Source: Actinomycetota bacterium | Lineage (GTDB): Bacteria > Actinomycetota > Actinomycetes > Actinomycetales > Microbacteriaceae | Assembly (NCBI GenBank): GCA_009703845.1 | Contig: WLFI01000059.1 | Coordinates: 1 to 5,517 of the forward strand | DNA: 5,517 nucleotides | Reading direction: 5' to 3' | In this document: positions 1 through 5,517 of the stretch, piece after piece | How the letters are laid out: every line of letters starts with the position of its first letter | How positions within the stretch are numbered: the stretch's first letter is position 1 | Notes under the pieces: generated by a model | Seen by the model: only the letters and a program-made list of their open reading frames with translations | Told to the model about the DNA's origin: nothing | Database searches by the model: none | Made by a program: the position numbers and the translations under genes

Positions 1-678
1 CAGACAGAGCTTTTGTCGGACGACGCATCTGAAACTGTGCGTTCGGCTCTTGCAAAGGCCTACGGCGTTGAATCGGCTGATGTTTCAAGCTCCTTCATCG
101 GCGCTTCTTGGGGAGATGAGATCACAGGCAAAGCAATAGCTGGCTTGCTGTGGTTCATGGCTCTTGCTGCGGTGCTAATGGCCTTGTACTTCCGAACAGT
201 AAAAATGTCGGTTGCGGCGATGGCAGCCCTAGCGCATGACTTGATTGCAACCGCAGGCATCTATGGGGCGCTCGGCTTCGAAGTTACACCAGCAGCTGTA
301 ATTGGCTTTTTGACCATTCTTGGTTACTCGCTTTACGACACTGTGGTTGTCTTCGACAAGATCAGAGAGAACACCGAAGAAGTTGAATTCAGCGAGACCG
401 CAACATTCAAAGAGCGCGTAAACCTGGCGATTAACCAGACCTTGGTGCGTTCAATCAACACCACGATCGTGGCCGTACTTCCTGTAGCCGCAATTCTGTT
501 CATTGGTGCATTCTTCTTGGGAGCGGGAACGCTGAAGGACATCTCACTCGCTTTGTTCATCGGCATGATCGTTGGCACATACTCAACAATCTTTATTGCT
601 GCCCCGTTGTACTCTCAGCTTCGCGAGGGCGAATCCAAGTTCTCGAAGGCTGCTACTAAGGTCGTCGCCGCACGCTAG
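1..678 (+). CDS. secF: Protein translocase subunit SecF, C-terminal part (5' end outside window)
   Basis: SecF pairs with SecD (and YajC) in the inner-membrane accessory complex that uses the proton motive force to help SecYEG complete protein export. The frame is open from base 1, so this is the last 225 residues of a gene that begins upstream; families usually run to about 300-400 residues. Visible residues 1-40 are the end of the extracytoplasmic domain, ending in the family-like SFIGASWGDEITGKA stretch. Five hydrophobic segments follow, at about 45-64, 69-93, 95-118, 153-174 and 179-204, fitting TM2-TM6. The SecF signature GYSLYDTVVVFDKIREN (108-124) and NQTLVRSINTT (145-155) are clear. 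The protein ends in a short basic tail without the long C-terminal extension of some high-GC relatives. TTG at 13 is an internal codon, not a start. By family knowledge secD should lie immediately upstream. Identity is firm. Confidence 0.96.
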   Translation, partial: QTELLSDDASETVRSALAKAYGVESADVSSSFIGASWGDEITGKAIAGLLWFMALAAVLMALYFRTVKMSVAAMAALAHDLIATAGIYGALGFEVTPAAVIGFLTILGYSLYDTVVVFDKIRENTEEVEFSETATFKERVNLAINQTLVRSINTTIVAVLPVAAILFIGAFFLGAGTLKDISLALFIGMIVGTYSTIFIAAPLYSQLREGESKFSKAATKVVAAR

Positions 679-691
679 ATTCAGCATCAAC

Positions 692-730
692 GCCAAACCC
701 CTCCAGAGATAAACTCTGAGGGGTTTAGGC
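692..730 (+). terminator. Probable intrinsic terminator after secF
   Basis: A strong inverted repeat begins 13 nt after the secF stop. The left arm is 692-708 and the right arm 714-730, with a 5-nt loop ATAAA. The core pairs are AAACCCCT with AGGGGTTT and CAGAG with CTCTG, separated by one bulged C at 703. GCC and GGC pair again at the base across one bulged A at 727. The U-tract is poor (TTT at 724-726 in the stem and 731-733 just after), as is common in actinobacteria, so termination efficiency is uncertain. The position between two same-strand genes suggests it closes the secD-secF transcript and partly uncouples rel from it. Confidence 0.75.
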
Positions 731-746
731 TTTAAGCAGTTCGAAT

Positions 747-753
747 AAGAGGA
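747..753 (+). promoter_or_regulatory. Ribosome binding site of rel
   Basis: AAGAGGA lies 6 nt before the ATG at 760, a good purine-rich Shine-Dalgarno match at normal spacing. It supports the ATG at 760 over the ATG at 753, which is in another frame and sits directly on the Shine-Dalgarno sequence. Confidence 0.75.
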
Positions 754-759
754 TGTTCA

Positions 760-3006
760 ATGAGCGATTCGACGCAGACCGGAAGTATCGGTGCGCTACG
801 AAGCGGTCTTTCGCGCCTATTCAGCCGCTCGACAGCTTATTCGACTGAGGTTTCTGAGCTTCTTAAGGTGGTCAAATCTAATCACCCAAAAGCTGACCTT
901 TCACTTATCGAGCGCGCTTTCGTAGCGGCAGACCTCGCTCACACGGGTCAGCTGCGAAAATCTGGCGAGCCTTACATTACTCACCCCCTCGCGGTCACAC
1001 GAATTTTGGCAGATCTTGGAATTGGCCCCGTAACTCTTGCCGCGGCTCTGCTTCACGACACGGTCGAGGACACCGATTACACCCTCGATTTGTTGCGAGC
1101 GGACTTTGGCGATGAAGTCGCGATGTTGGTCGATGGAGTAACCAAACTCGACAAGGTTAAGTTTGGCGATGCTGCGCAGGCGGAAACCGTGCGCAAAATG
1201 GTGGTCGCAATGTCTCGTGACATCCGCGTGCTGGTCATTAAACTCGCTGACCGCCTGCACAACGCGAGAACCTGGGGCTTCGTTCCGGTTGAATCGGCAA
1301 GGCGCAAAGCTCAGGAAACCATCGAAATCTATGCCCCGCTGGCACACCGCCTTGGTATCAGCACCATCAAATCAGAACTTGAAGATTTGAGCTTTGCGGT
1401 GCTGTACCCAAAGGTTTACGAAGAAATCGTCAATCTCGTAAGTCAACGAGCTCCAAAGCGCGACGAATTCATAGATTCCGTAATCGGGTCAATCGAAGAA
1501 GACCTCAAAGATATCAAAACCAAGGGCAAAGTGGATGGTCGCCCGAAGCAGTTTTACAGCATCTACCAAAAGATGGTGGTGAGAGGTCGCGAATTCGACG
1601 ACATCTACGACCTGGTGGGCATCCGCGTCATCGTCAACTCGGTTAGAGACTGTTACGCAGTTCTAGGAGCAATTCACGCTCGATGGAACCCGGTGCCCGG
1701 GCGATTCAAAGACTACATAGCCATGCCTAAGTTCAACCTCTACCAATCGCTTCATACGACAGTAATCGGCCCGAAGGGGCGTCCGGTTGAGATACAGATT
1801 AGAACCCAAGAAATGCATCAGCGAGCAGAATTTGGTGTTGCTGCGCACTGGAAGTACAAGGAACTGGCCGGGCGAACCGAGAATAACGAAGAAGACCTGG
1901 TTTGGGTAAAGCACCTGACCGATTGGCAAGCTGACACTCAAGACCCCAAGGAGTTCTTGGACTCACTTCGCTTTGAGATCGGTGCTAAAGAGGTTTACGT
2001 GTTCACGCCTAAGGGCAAGGTCATCGGATTACCTTTTGATGCAACGCCTGTCGATTTTGCCTACGCCGTTCACACCGAAGTCGGGCATCGCACGATGGGT
2101 GCAAAGGTGAACGGACGCCTAGTGCCTCTTGAGACCGCGCTGGTATCTGGTGATGTCGTAGAAATCTTCACTTCGAAGAGCACTGAAGCATCGCCAAGCA
2201 AAGACTGGCTTGGATTCGTAAAGTCTCCGCGAGCAAAGAGCAAAATCAAGGGTTGGTTCAGCGCTGAGCGTCGTGACGATGCCATCGAACATGGAAAGGA
2301 CCTACTTGCCAAGGCTATGCGCAAGCAAAATCTTCCTCTACAGAGGTTGATGCAAGGCGAAGGCCTGGTGAAGGTCGCATCAGAGCTAAAGCTTGAAGGT
2401 GTCGAAGCCCTGTATGCCGCAATTGGCGAGGGTCACAATTCTGCCCAAGCAGTTGTTGAACGCCTGGTTTCAACTCTTCAAGACGATGATGAAGAAACTG
2501 AACCAGTATTCACCGTTCCAACCCGCTCCTCAGCTGACCGAGCACGCGCCGACAACTCGGGCATCTTGGTCAGGGGAGATGCCGATGTTATGGCAAAGTT
2601 AGCGCGATGCTGCACGCCCGTTCCCGGAGATGAAATCGTCGGCTTCGTAACCAGGGGGAGTGGAGTGTCGGTTCACCGGTCAGACTGTAGAAACGTTGTC
2701 GACCTCAAGCGTCAGCCAGATCGAATGATGGACGTCACTTGGGCCACTAGCGGTAAGAGTCTTTTTCTAGTGCACATTCAAATCGAAGCTCTTGACCGAA
2801 GTGGATTGCTCTCAGACGTGACTCGAGTTTTGTCTGAGCACCACGTCAACATTCTTTCGGCGAGCGTATCGACCCGCGCCGACAAGGTGGCTCTAAGCCG
2901 ATTTGTCTTCGAGATGGGAGACGCCGGTGTTATGGAACACCTGCTTAATGCAGTCAGAAGAATCGATAACGTCTATGACGTTTATCGAGTGAAGAATTCG
3001 AATTAG
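760..3006 (+). CDS. relA: Bifunctional (p)ppGpp synthetase/hydrolase (long RSH, Rel)
   Basis: This cytoplasmic enzyme makes (p)ppGpp by pyrophosphate transfer from ATP to GDP or GTP and also degrades it, governing the stringent response. The 748 residues are a full-length long RSH. The HD hydrolase domain (about 45-200) keeps H75, H99-D100, E103-D104 (LLHDTVEDT) and LADRLHN at 162-168, so hydrolysis should be active. The synthetase domain (about 255-370) has REFDDIYDLVGIRVIV, RFKDYIAMPK with the RXKD motif (315-318) typical of bifunctional enzymes rather than the EXDD of monofunctional RelA, YQSLHT (328-333) and EIQIRT with E344. A TGS domain follows at about 411-472 (EVYVFTPKG, VDFAYAVHTEVG), then a helical region, a conserved Cys/zinc-finger-like segment with C617-C618, H639 and C643, and a C-terminal ACT domain at about 668-745. 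No truncation or lost catalytic residue is seen. The ATG at 760 has a good RBS. A terminator-like hairpin lies upstream, and its stop overlaps that of the convergent DUF349 gene. Confidence 0.97.
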   Translation: MSDSTQTGSIGALRSGLSRLFSRSTAYSTEVSELLKVVKSNHPKADLSLIERAFVAADLAHTGQLRKSGEPYITHPLAVTRILADLGIGPVTLAAALLHDTVEDTDYTLDLLRADFGDEVAMLVDGVTKLDKVKFGDAAQAETVRKMVVAMSRDIRVLVIKLADRLHNARTWGFVPVESARRKAQETIEIYAPLAHRLGISTIKSELEDLSFAVLYPKVYEEIVNLVSQRAPKRDEFIDSVIGSIEEDLKDIKTKGKVDGRPKQFYSIYQKMVVRGREFDDIYDLVGIRVIVNSVRDCYAVLGAIHARWNPVPGRFKDYIAMPKFNLYQSLHTTVIGPKGRPVEIQIRTQEMHQRAEFGVAAHWKYKELAGRTENNEEDLVWVKHLTDWQADTQDPKEFLDSLRFEIGAKEVYVFTPKGKVIGLPFDATPVDFAYAVHTEVGHRTMGAKVNGRLVPLETALVSGDVVEIFTSKSTEASPSKDWLGFVKSPRAKSKIKGWFSAERRDDAIEHGKDLLAKAMRKQNLPLQRLMQGEGLVKVASELKLEGVEALYAAIGEGHNSAQAVVERLVSTLQDDDEETEPVFTVPTRSSADRARADNSGILVRGDADVMAKLARCCTPVPGDEIVGFVTRGSGVSVHRSDCRNVVDLKRQPDRMMDVTWATSGKSLFLVHIQIEALDRSGLLSDVTRVLSEHHVNILSASVSTRADKVALSRFVFEMGDAGVMEHLLNAVRRIDNVYDVYRVKNSN
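3003..3006. other. Overlapping convergent stop codons (rel / DUF349 gene)
   Basis: The four bases TTAG contain both stops: TAG at 3004-3006 ends rel on the + strand, and TTA at 3003-3005 reads as TAA ending the DUF349 gene on the - strand. The genes therefore meet tail to tail with a 4-bp overlap and no spacer. Any terminator for either transcript must lie inside the other gene's coding sequence, so the transcripts probably overlap in antisense. Confidence 0.95.
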
Positions 3007-4232
3007 GCCGAGGCCTTCACCACTTCAAGCCAAGCCTTGCGTGCATCGAGTGCTTGTTTAGCCGATTCTATTTTTCGAGCATCCTTGGATGCTTGAGCCG
3101 CGGTTAGCTCGGACTCAAGTTTCGCAATCGAGGTTTCGAGCTGCTCGAGTACGGAGTTGGTTCGGGCTTTGGTCGCAGGATCCGATTTGCGCCACTGTTC
3201 ACTTTCAAATTCTCGAACTCGCTTCTCGACCGACTTAATGCCGTCTTCCAAGCTACGCATGTCTTCTCGAGCTACCTTGCCAGCCTTTTCCCATCGCTTT
3301 TGGATGTCGGCAAGTGCCCGTTTCGCGTCGGCCAAGTTTTTAGCCGGGTCAATCTTCTTAGCCTCTTCTAAAAGGGCTAGTTTTGCTGTCTTGGCAGCGG
3401 CGAAATCTTGCGCCATTTCAGCATTCTTAGCGGCTTTAGCTTGGTAAACAATGTCACCAGCGGCTTTGAATCGTAGCCATAGCGTGTCATCGGCCTTCGA
3501 ATTTGATCGACCAGATGCCTTCCAGGCGTCTAGTAGTTTGCGATATTCTGCAGATTTGTCATCTGAGGAGGTAGCGAGCTTTTCAGCAGCCTCAACCAGT
3601 GCAACCTTCTTCGACTTTGCCTCTTTGCTTGCAGCGTCTGCCTGCGCGAAAAATGCTCGCTTGGCTGATTCGAACTTGGTACGGGCAGCGCTGAAACGCT
3701 TCCAGAGGGCATCCGCTTCTGCCTTAGCAACCCGAGCGCCGCTCTTCTGACTTGCTTGCCACGCGTCAAACAACGCAGCAAACTCTACGCTCGCGGTTTT
3801 CCAAATGGTCTTAGAGTGATCGGCGTTGGCGAGCGCCTCAGCCTTAGTCACAAGCTCTTCGCGCTTAGCGAGAGACTCTGCTGAGGCCGCCGCGCTGGCG
3901 GCCTTTTTGGCCTCGCGAAGGCTGTCAAACGCTGGCACAAGAGCAGCGACACGCTTTTGAAGCGCTTCGAGGTCGCCAACTACATTCGCCCCCACCAGTT
4001 CACCAGAGATTTTGGCGTGTGATTTCTCAACGCTCTCGATGTCTGCCCCGCCAGCAACTCGCTGCTCGAGAATTCTCACTTGAGTGGCGAGGTCATCAAA
4101 CTTGCGCATGAAGAAAGACAGAGCCTCTTCAGCCGATTTGCCGGGCATCTGCCCAACTTTTCGCTCAACTCCAGCTTCAACGATGAATACGTTGCCGTCA
4201 CTGTCTGCGTGGCCAAATGGGGTTGTGCTCAT
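3003..4232 (-). CDS. DUF349 domain-containing protein (function unknown)
   Basis: This is a 409-residue, Ala/Lys/Glu-rich and almost entirely helical protein with no cysteine, signal peptide or membrane segment, so it is probably cytoplasmic. Residues 1-30 form a short conserved-looking head (FGHADSDGNVFIVEAGVERK), followed by a coiled-coil-like stretch at about 35-60. Three DUF349-type repeats follow, each with an L-x(4-5)-W then LW-x-RF-x(2)-A pattern or a variant: about 142-197 (W144, W158, LW176-177, F180), about 228-268 (W237, LW251-252, F255) and a more divergent one at about 299-349 (W314, W347). The C-terminal 50 residues are again helical. The ATG at 4232 is preceded by AGGA about 9 nt upstream. 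The gene starts 18 nt after the cyclophilin stop on the same strand, which suggests cotranscription. DUF349 proteins are common in actinobacteria, often beside rel and cyclophilin genes, but I know of no established activity. Database names such as 'DNA repair ATPase' are not supported here, since no Walker motif is visible. Confidence 0.9.
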   Translation of the reverse strand: MSTTPFGHADSDGNVFIVEAGVERKVGQMPGKSAEEALSFFMRKFDDLATQVRILEQRVAGGADIESVEKSHAKISGELVGANVVGDLEALQKRVAALVPAFDSLREAKKAASAAASAESLAKREELVTKAEALANADHSKTIWKTASVEFAALFDAWQASQKSGARVAKAEADALWKRFSAARTKFESAKRAFFAQADAASKEAKSKKVALVEAAEKLATSSDDKSAEYRKLLDAWKASGRSNSKADDTLWLRFKAAGDIVYQAKAAKNAEMAQDFAAAKTAKLALLEEAKKIDPAKNLADAKRALADIQKRWEKAGKVAREDMRSLEDGIKSVEKRVREFESEQWRKSDPATKARTNSVLEQLETSIAKLESELTAAQASKDARKIESAKQALDARKAWLEVVKASA

Positions 4233-4241
4233 CTGTTTTGT

Positions 4242-4245
4242 TCCT
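4242..4245 (-). promoter_or_regulatory. Ribosome binding site of the DUF349 gene
   Basis: On the minus strand the 18-nt gap between the cyclophilin stop and the DUF349 ATG contains AGGA about 9 nt before the start codon. It is a modest site at slightly long spacing. No room remains for a separate promoter, so translation probably uses the cyclophilin transcript. Confidence 0.5.
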
Positions 4246-4250
4246 GTCGA

Positions 4251-5024
4251 TTACTTGACTGAGAGGCTGGTTAGAACTGCTGGTGAAACGGGTTTGCCAT
4301 CGGATGCTCCACCCTCGACACCTTTGGCTGCAACGCTTAGAACTCCTTGAAGACCATCGGTTAGACGCCCGAACACGGTGTAACCACCAGCGCCGTCACT
4401 TGGGATAGTCGAGTTCGAGTAAACGATAAAGAACTGTGAGCCTTGGCTGTTGCCGTCGCCGCCACGTCTAGCCATGGCTAGAACTCCAGCGCCGTAATTC
4501 GCGTCTTCGGGGGCGTTCTCGATAGGGCCGAATTCATAGCCCGGGCCACCGGCTCCAGTTGCATCTGGATCTCCACACTGAAGAACATAGATTCCAGCGG
4601 TGGTCAATCTGTGGCAAGTAACGCCTTCATAGAAGCCAGATTTGACAAGGCTGATGAAATTTGCGGCTGCTTGCGGTGCGTTCTTACCATCGACTATAAA
4701 GTCCATCTTGGTCGCATTTAGAGTCATCGAACCGGTCCACTCACGGTTTTCTGAGATCGAAGCATCAGGCACGCTCACCGAGTTTGATGAAGTCGGGCTT
4801 GAAGTGGGAGTTGTCGTCGGCGTGGCGGTGAGACTGCCGGGACCTGCTGAGAAGTAGGTGAACTGAGCCGCAACGGCAACGACCACTGCCACCAAAGAGA
4901 TCAGAATCGAGTTCCGATTGTCTTTCTTGCGAGTGGTGCGAGTGTCATTTTCGGCAATCGTCTTCACTTCGTAATTCTTGATGCGCTCGGCAGCCGCCTT
5001 TGATAGCTTTACTTGCTTGGCCAA
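4251..5024 (-). CDS. Membrane-anchored cyclophilin-type peptidyl-prolyl cis-trans isomerase
   Basis: Cyclophilins catalyse cis-trans isomerisation of X-Pro bonds, and this one should act on exported proteins outside the membrane. The 257 residues comprise a charged cytoplasmic N-terminus (1-38, rich in Lys/Arg), one hydrophobic segment (about 39-58), a Thr/Ser/Pro-rich linker (about 64-85) and a cyclophilin domain (about 95-257). Family motifs are ANFISLV (121-127), CHRL with R139 (equivalent of catalytic CypA R55), QCGDP with Q149, TGAGGPGYEFG (156-166), MARRGGDGNSQGSQFFIVY (184-202) and YTVFGRL (215-221). C137 and C150 flank the active-site strand and could form a disulfide, as in other actinobacterial exported cyclophilins. 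No lipobox is seen, so a signal anchor is more likely than a lipoprotein. The start is TTG at 5024: an in-frame stop at 5037-5039 excludes longer forms and GGAGGA lies directly upstream. It is probably the first gene of an operon with DUF349. Confidence 0.93.
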   Translation of the reverse strand: MAKQVKLSKAAAERIKNYEVKTIAENDTRTTRKKDNRNSILISLVAVVVAVAAQFTYFSAGPGSLTATPTTTPTSSPTSSNSVSVPDASISENREWTGSMTLNATKMDFIVDGKNAPQAAANFISLVKSGFYEGVTCHRLTTAGIYVLQCGDPDATGAGGPGYEFGPIENAPEDANYGAGVLAMARRGGDGNSQGSQFFIVYSNSTIPSDGAGGYTVFGRLTDGLQGVLSVAAKGVEGGASDGKPVSPAVLTSLSVK

Positions 5025-5027
5025 AAT

Positions 5028-5033
5028 TCCTCC
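5028..5033 (-). promoter_or_regulatory. Strong Shine-Dalgarno of the cyclophilin gene, tightly spaced
   Basis: On the minus strand GGAGGA is followed by only three bases (ATT) and then the TTG start, so the GGAGG core sits 4 nt from the start codon. This strong match at short spacing, with the in-frame TAA at 5037-5039, decides the TTG start. A strong site may compensate for the weak start codon. Confidence 0.8.
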
Positions 5034-5052
5034 GTCTTAGAACCTGAACAAG

Positions 5053-5082
5053 TCTATACAAGCCAAGCCGACAGACCATCAA
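5053..5082 (-). promoter_or_regulatory. Candidate sigma-70-type promoter for the cyclophilin-DUF349 operon
   Basis: Read on the minus strand, TTGATG (5077-5082; 4 of 6 to TTGACA) is followed after 18 bp by TATAGA (5053-5058; 4 of 6 to TATAAT). Transcription would start near 5045-5047, giving a leader of about 20 nt that includes the GGAGGA site. This is prediction by eye from consensus. Confidence 0.45.
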
Positions 5083-5086
5083 GAGA

Positions 5087-5092
5087 TAAAGT
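5087..5092 (+). promoter_or_regulatory. Possible -10 element for rarA (leaderless start)
   Basis: TAAAGT fits the loose actinobacterial -10 pattern TANNNT and lies 7 nt before the tandem GTG codons at 5100 and 5103. Transcription from it would begin at or next to the start codon, giving a leaderless mRNA. No good -35 is visible 16-18 bp upstream. An alternative -10, TATACA at 5055-5060, would give a leader of about 35 nt but also lacks a -35. Confidence 0.25.
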
Positions 5093-5102
5093 TTCAAGAG
5101 TG

Positions 5103-5517
5103 GTGAACCGAGAGCGATTTCTAAGTCCAATGCCCCTTGCGGCGCGAATGAGGCCTGAGCGCCTTGAAGATGTTATTGGGCAAAGCAAGTTGCTAGAAGA
5201 GGGGACGCCATTACGCCGGGTTATTGAGAATAAAGACGCGGCGTCCACCAGTCTCATTCTCTGGGGACCACCTGGCGTGGGTAAGACAACTCTCGCCAGA
5301 CTCATCGCAACTTCTCGAGGTTCTGCATTTCGCCAGTTGAGTGCCATTTCTGCCGGCGTAAAAGAGGTTCGTGAGGTTGTTGACGAAGCCAAGAAAAATG
5401 CTCTCTACGGCTCAAAGACAGTTCTGTTTCTCGATGAAATTCATCGGTTTACAAAATCCCAACAAGACTCGCTTTTACCATCGGTCGAAGCGGGTGATGT
5501 GCAACTGGTTGCTGCAA
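5103..5517 (+). CDS. rarA: Replication-associated recombination protein RarA (MgsA/WRNIP1 family AAA+ ATPase), 5' part
   Basis: RarA is a clamp-loader-like AAA+ ATPase that acts on stalled replication forks and interacts with SSB in studied bacteria. About 138 residues are present before the window edge; full-length proteins are about 400-450. Numbering from GTG 5103, the family hallmark PLAARMRP is at 11-18, followed by LEDVIGQSKLL (21-31), Walker A GPPGVGKT (55-62) and Walker B LFLDEIHRF (108-116). The fragment stops just before the expected sensor-1 region. The start is ambiguous. GTG at 5100, GTG at 5103 and ATG at 5130 are all in frame, and none has a well-spaced Shine-Dalgarno (AAGAG at 5096-5100 is only 2 nt from GTG 5103). 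I chose 5103 because homologues usually carry several residues before PLAARMRP; ATG 5130 would give MPLAARMRP directly. The gene is divergent from the cyclophilin operon. Family identity is firm, the start is not. Confidence 0.92.
   Translation, partial: MNRERFLSPMPLAARMRPERLEDVIGQSKLLEEGTPLRRVIENKDAASTSLILWGPPGVGKTTLARLIATSRGSAFRQLSAISAGVKEVREVVDEAKKNALYGSKTVLFLDEIHRFTKSQQDSLLPSVEAGDVQLVAA

Noticed and set aside
710..715. TAAACT as a -10 element for rel
   Set aside because: It falls in the loop and right arm of the terminator hairpin and has no -35 at 16-18 bp; the TANNNT match alone is too common to support a promoter.
901..1347. 148-codon minus-strand open frame inside rel
   Set aside because: Its translation has no recognisable domain, and it lies opposite the highly conserved HD hydrolase region; it is a shadow of the rel reading frame.
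3005..3016. AGGCC-GA-GGCCT inverted repeat at the rel/DUF349 junction
   Set aside because: It can form only about 4 bp with a 4-nt loop, and there is no T-tract on either side.
3078..3093. Palindrome AGCATCC-TT-GGATGCT about 70 nt past the rel stop, considered as a rel terminator
   Set aside because: It lies inside the DUF349 coding sequence, and the nearby T-run (3071-3075) is upstream of the stem for plus-strand transcription, so it lacks terminator geometry. Its codons encode an ordinary helical stretch.
3157..3750. Two plus-strand open frames (96 and 99 codons) opposite the DUF349 gene
   Set aside because: Their Ala/Ser/Leu-rich translations are what the complement of Ala/Lys/Glu-rich coding gives, with no RBS or family resemblance.
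5054..5392. 112-codon minus-strand open frame opposite rarA
   Set aside because: It runs opposite the Walker A and N-terminal region of RarA, which is clearly the coding strand, and also spans the divergent promoter region.
1..5517. Search for a mobile element, CRISPR array, toxin-antitoxin, defence or biosynthetic system
   Set aside because: All long coding regions are accounted for by conserved chromosomal families. Intergenic space is under 100 bp in each gap, and no direct repeats, transposase motifs or abrupt composition change were seen.

Overview
The window is a housekeeping block from a moderately low-GC actinobacterium (about 50% GC by eye). The gene order secF - rel, then DUF349 and a membrane-anchored cyclophilin on the opposite strand, then rarA, matches what I know of Actinomycetota chromosomes. 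The GC level and the short, compact proteins suggest a low-GC Microbacteriaceae lineage, such as the freshwater 'Luna' group (Rhodoluna/Aquiluna). The lineage is an inference from gene order and protein style, not from a database search.

Layout. Positions 1-678 (+) hold the C-terminal two thirds of SecF, which runs in from the left edge. A bulged GC-rich hairpin at 692-730 looks like an intrinsic terminator separating the Sec genes from rel. Positions 760-3006 (+) encode a full-length, apparently bifunctional (p)ppGpp synthetase/hydrolase with all five long-RSH domains. The rel stop codon overlaps the stop codon of a convergent gene by 4 bp, so no intergenic terminator exists there. That gene, 3003-4232 (-), encodes a 409-residue Ala/Lys-rich helical protein with three DUF349-type repeats. 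It lies 18 nt downstream of a TTG-initiated extracytoplasmic cyclophilin-type peptidyl-prolyl isomerase at 4251-5024 (-), and the two probably form an operon. A 75-78 bp divergent region (5025 to about 5100) carries a plausible sigma-70-type promoter for that operon. It must also contain or overlap the start of rarA, whose first 138 or so residues (AAA+ Walker A and B) fill the right edge on the + strand.

Functionally the window combines protein export (SecF), folding of exported proteins (cyclophilin), the stringent response (Rel) and replication-fork maintenance (RarA). DUF349 is the only gene of unknown role. I see no mobile element, CRISPR array, tRNA or rRNA, phage gene or defence system, and no convincing new system. 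The points worth a second look are the tail-to-tail stop overlap, the crowded ppi/rarA divergent region with ambiguous GTG/ATG starts for rarA, and the uncharacterised DUF349 gene tied to an exported isomerase.
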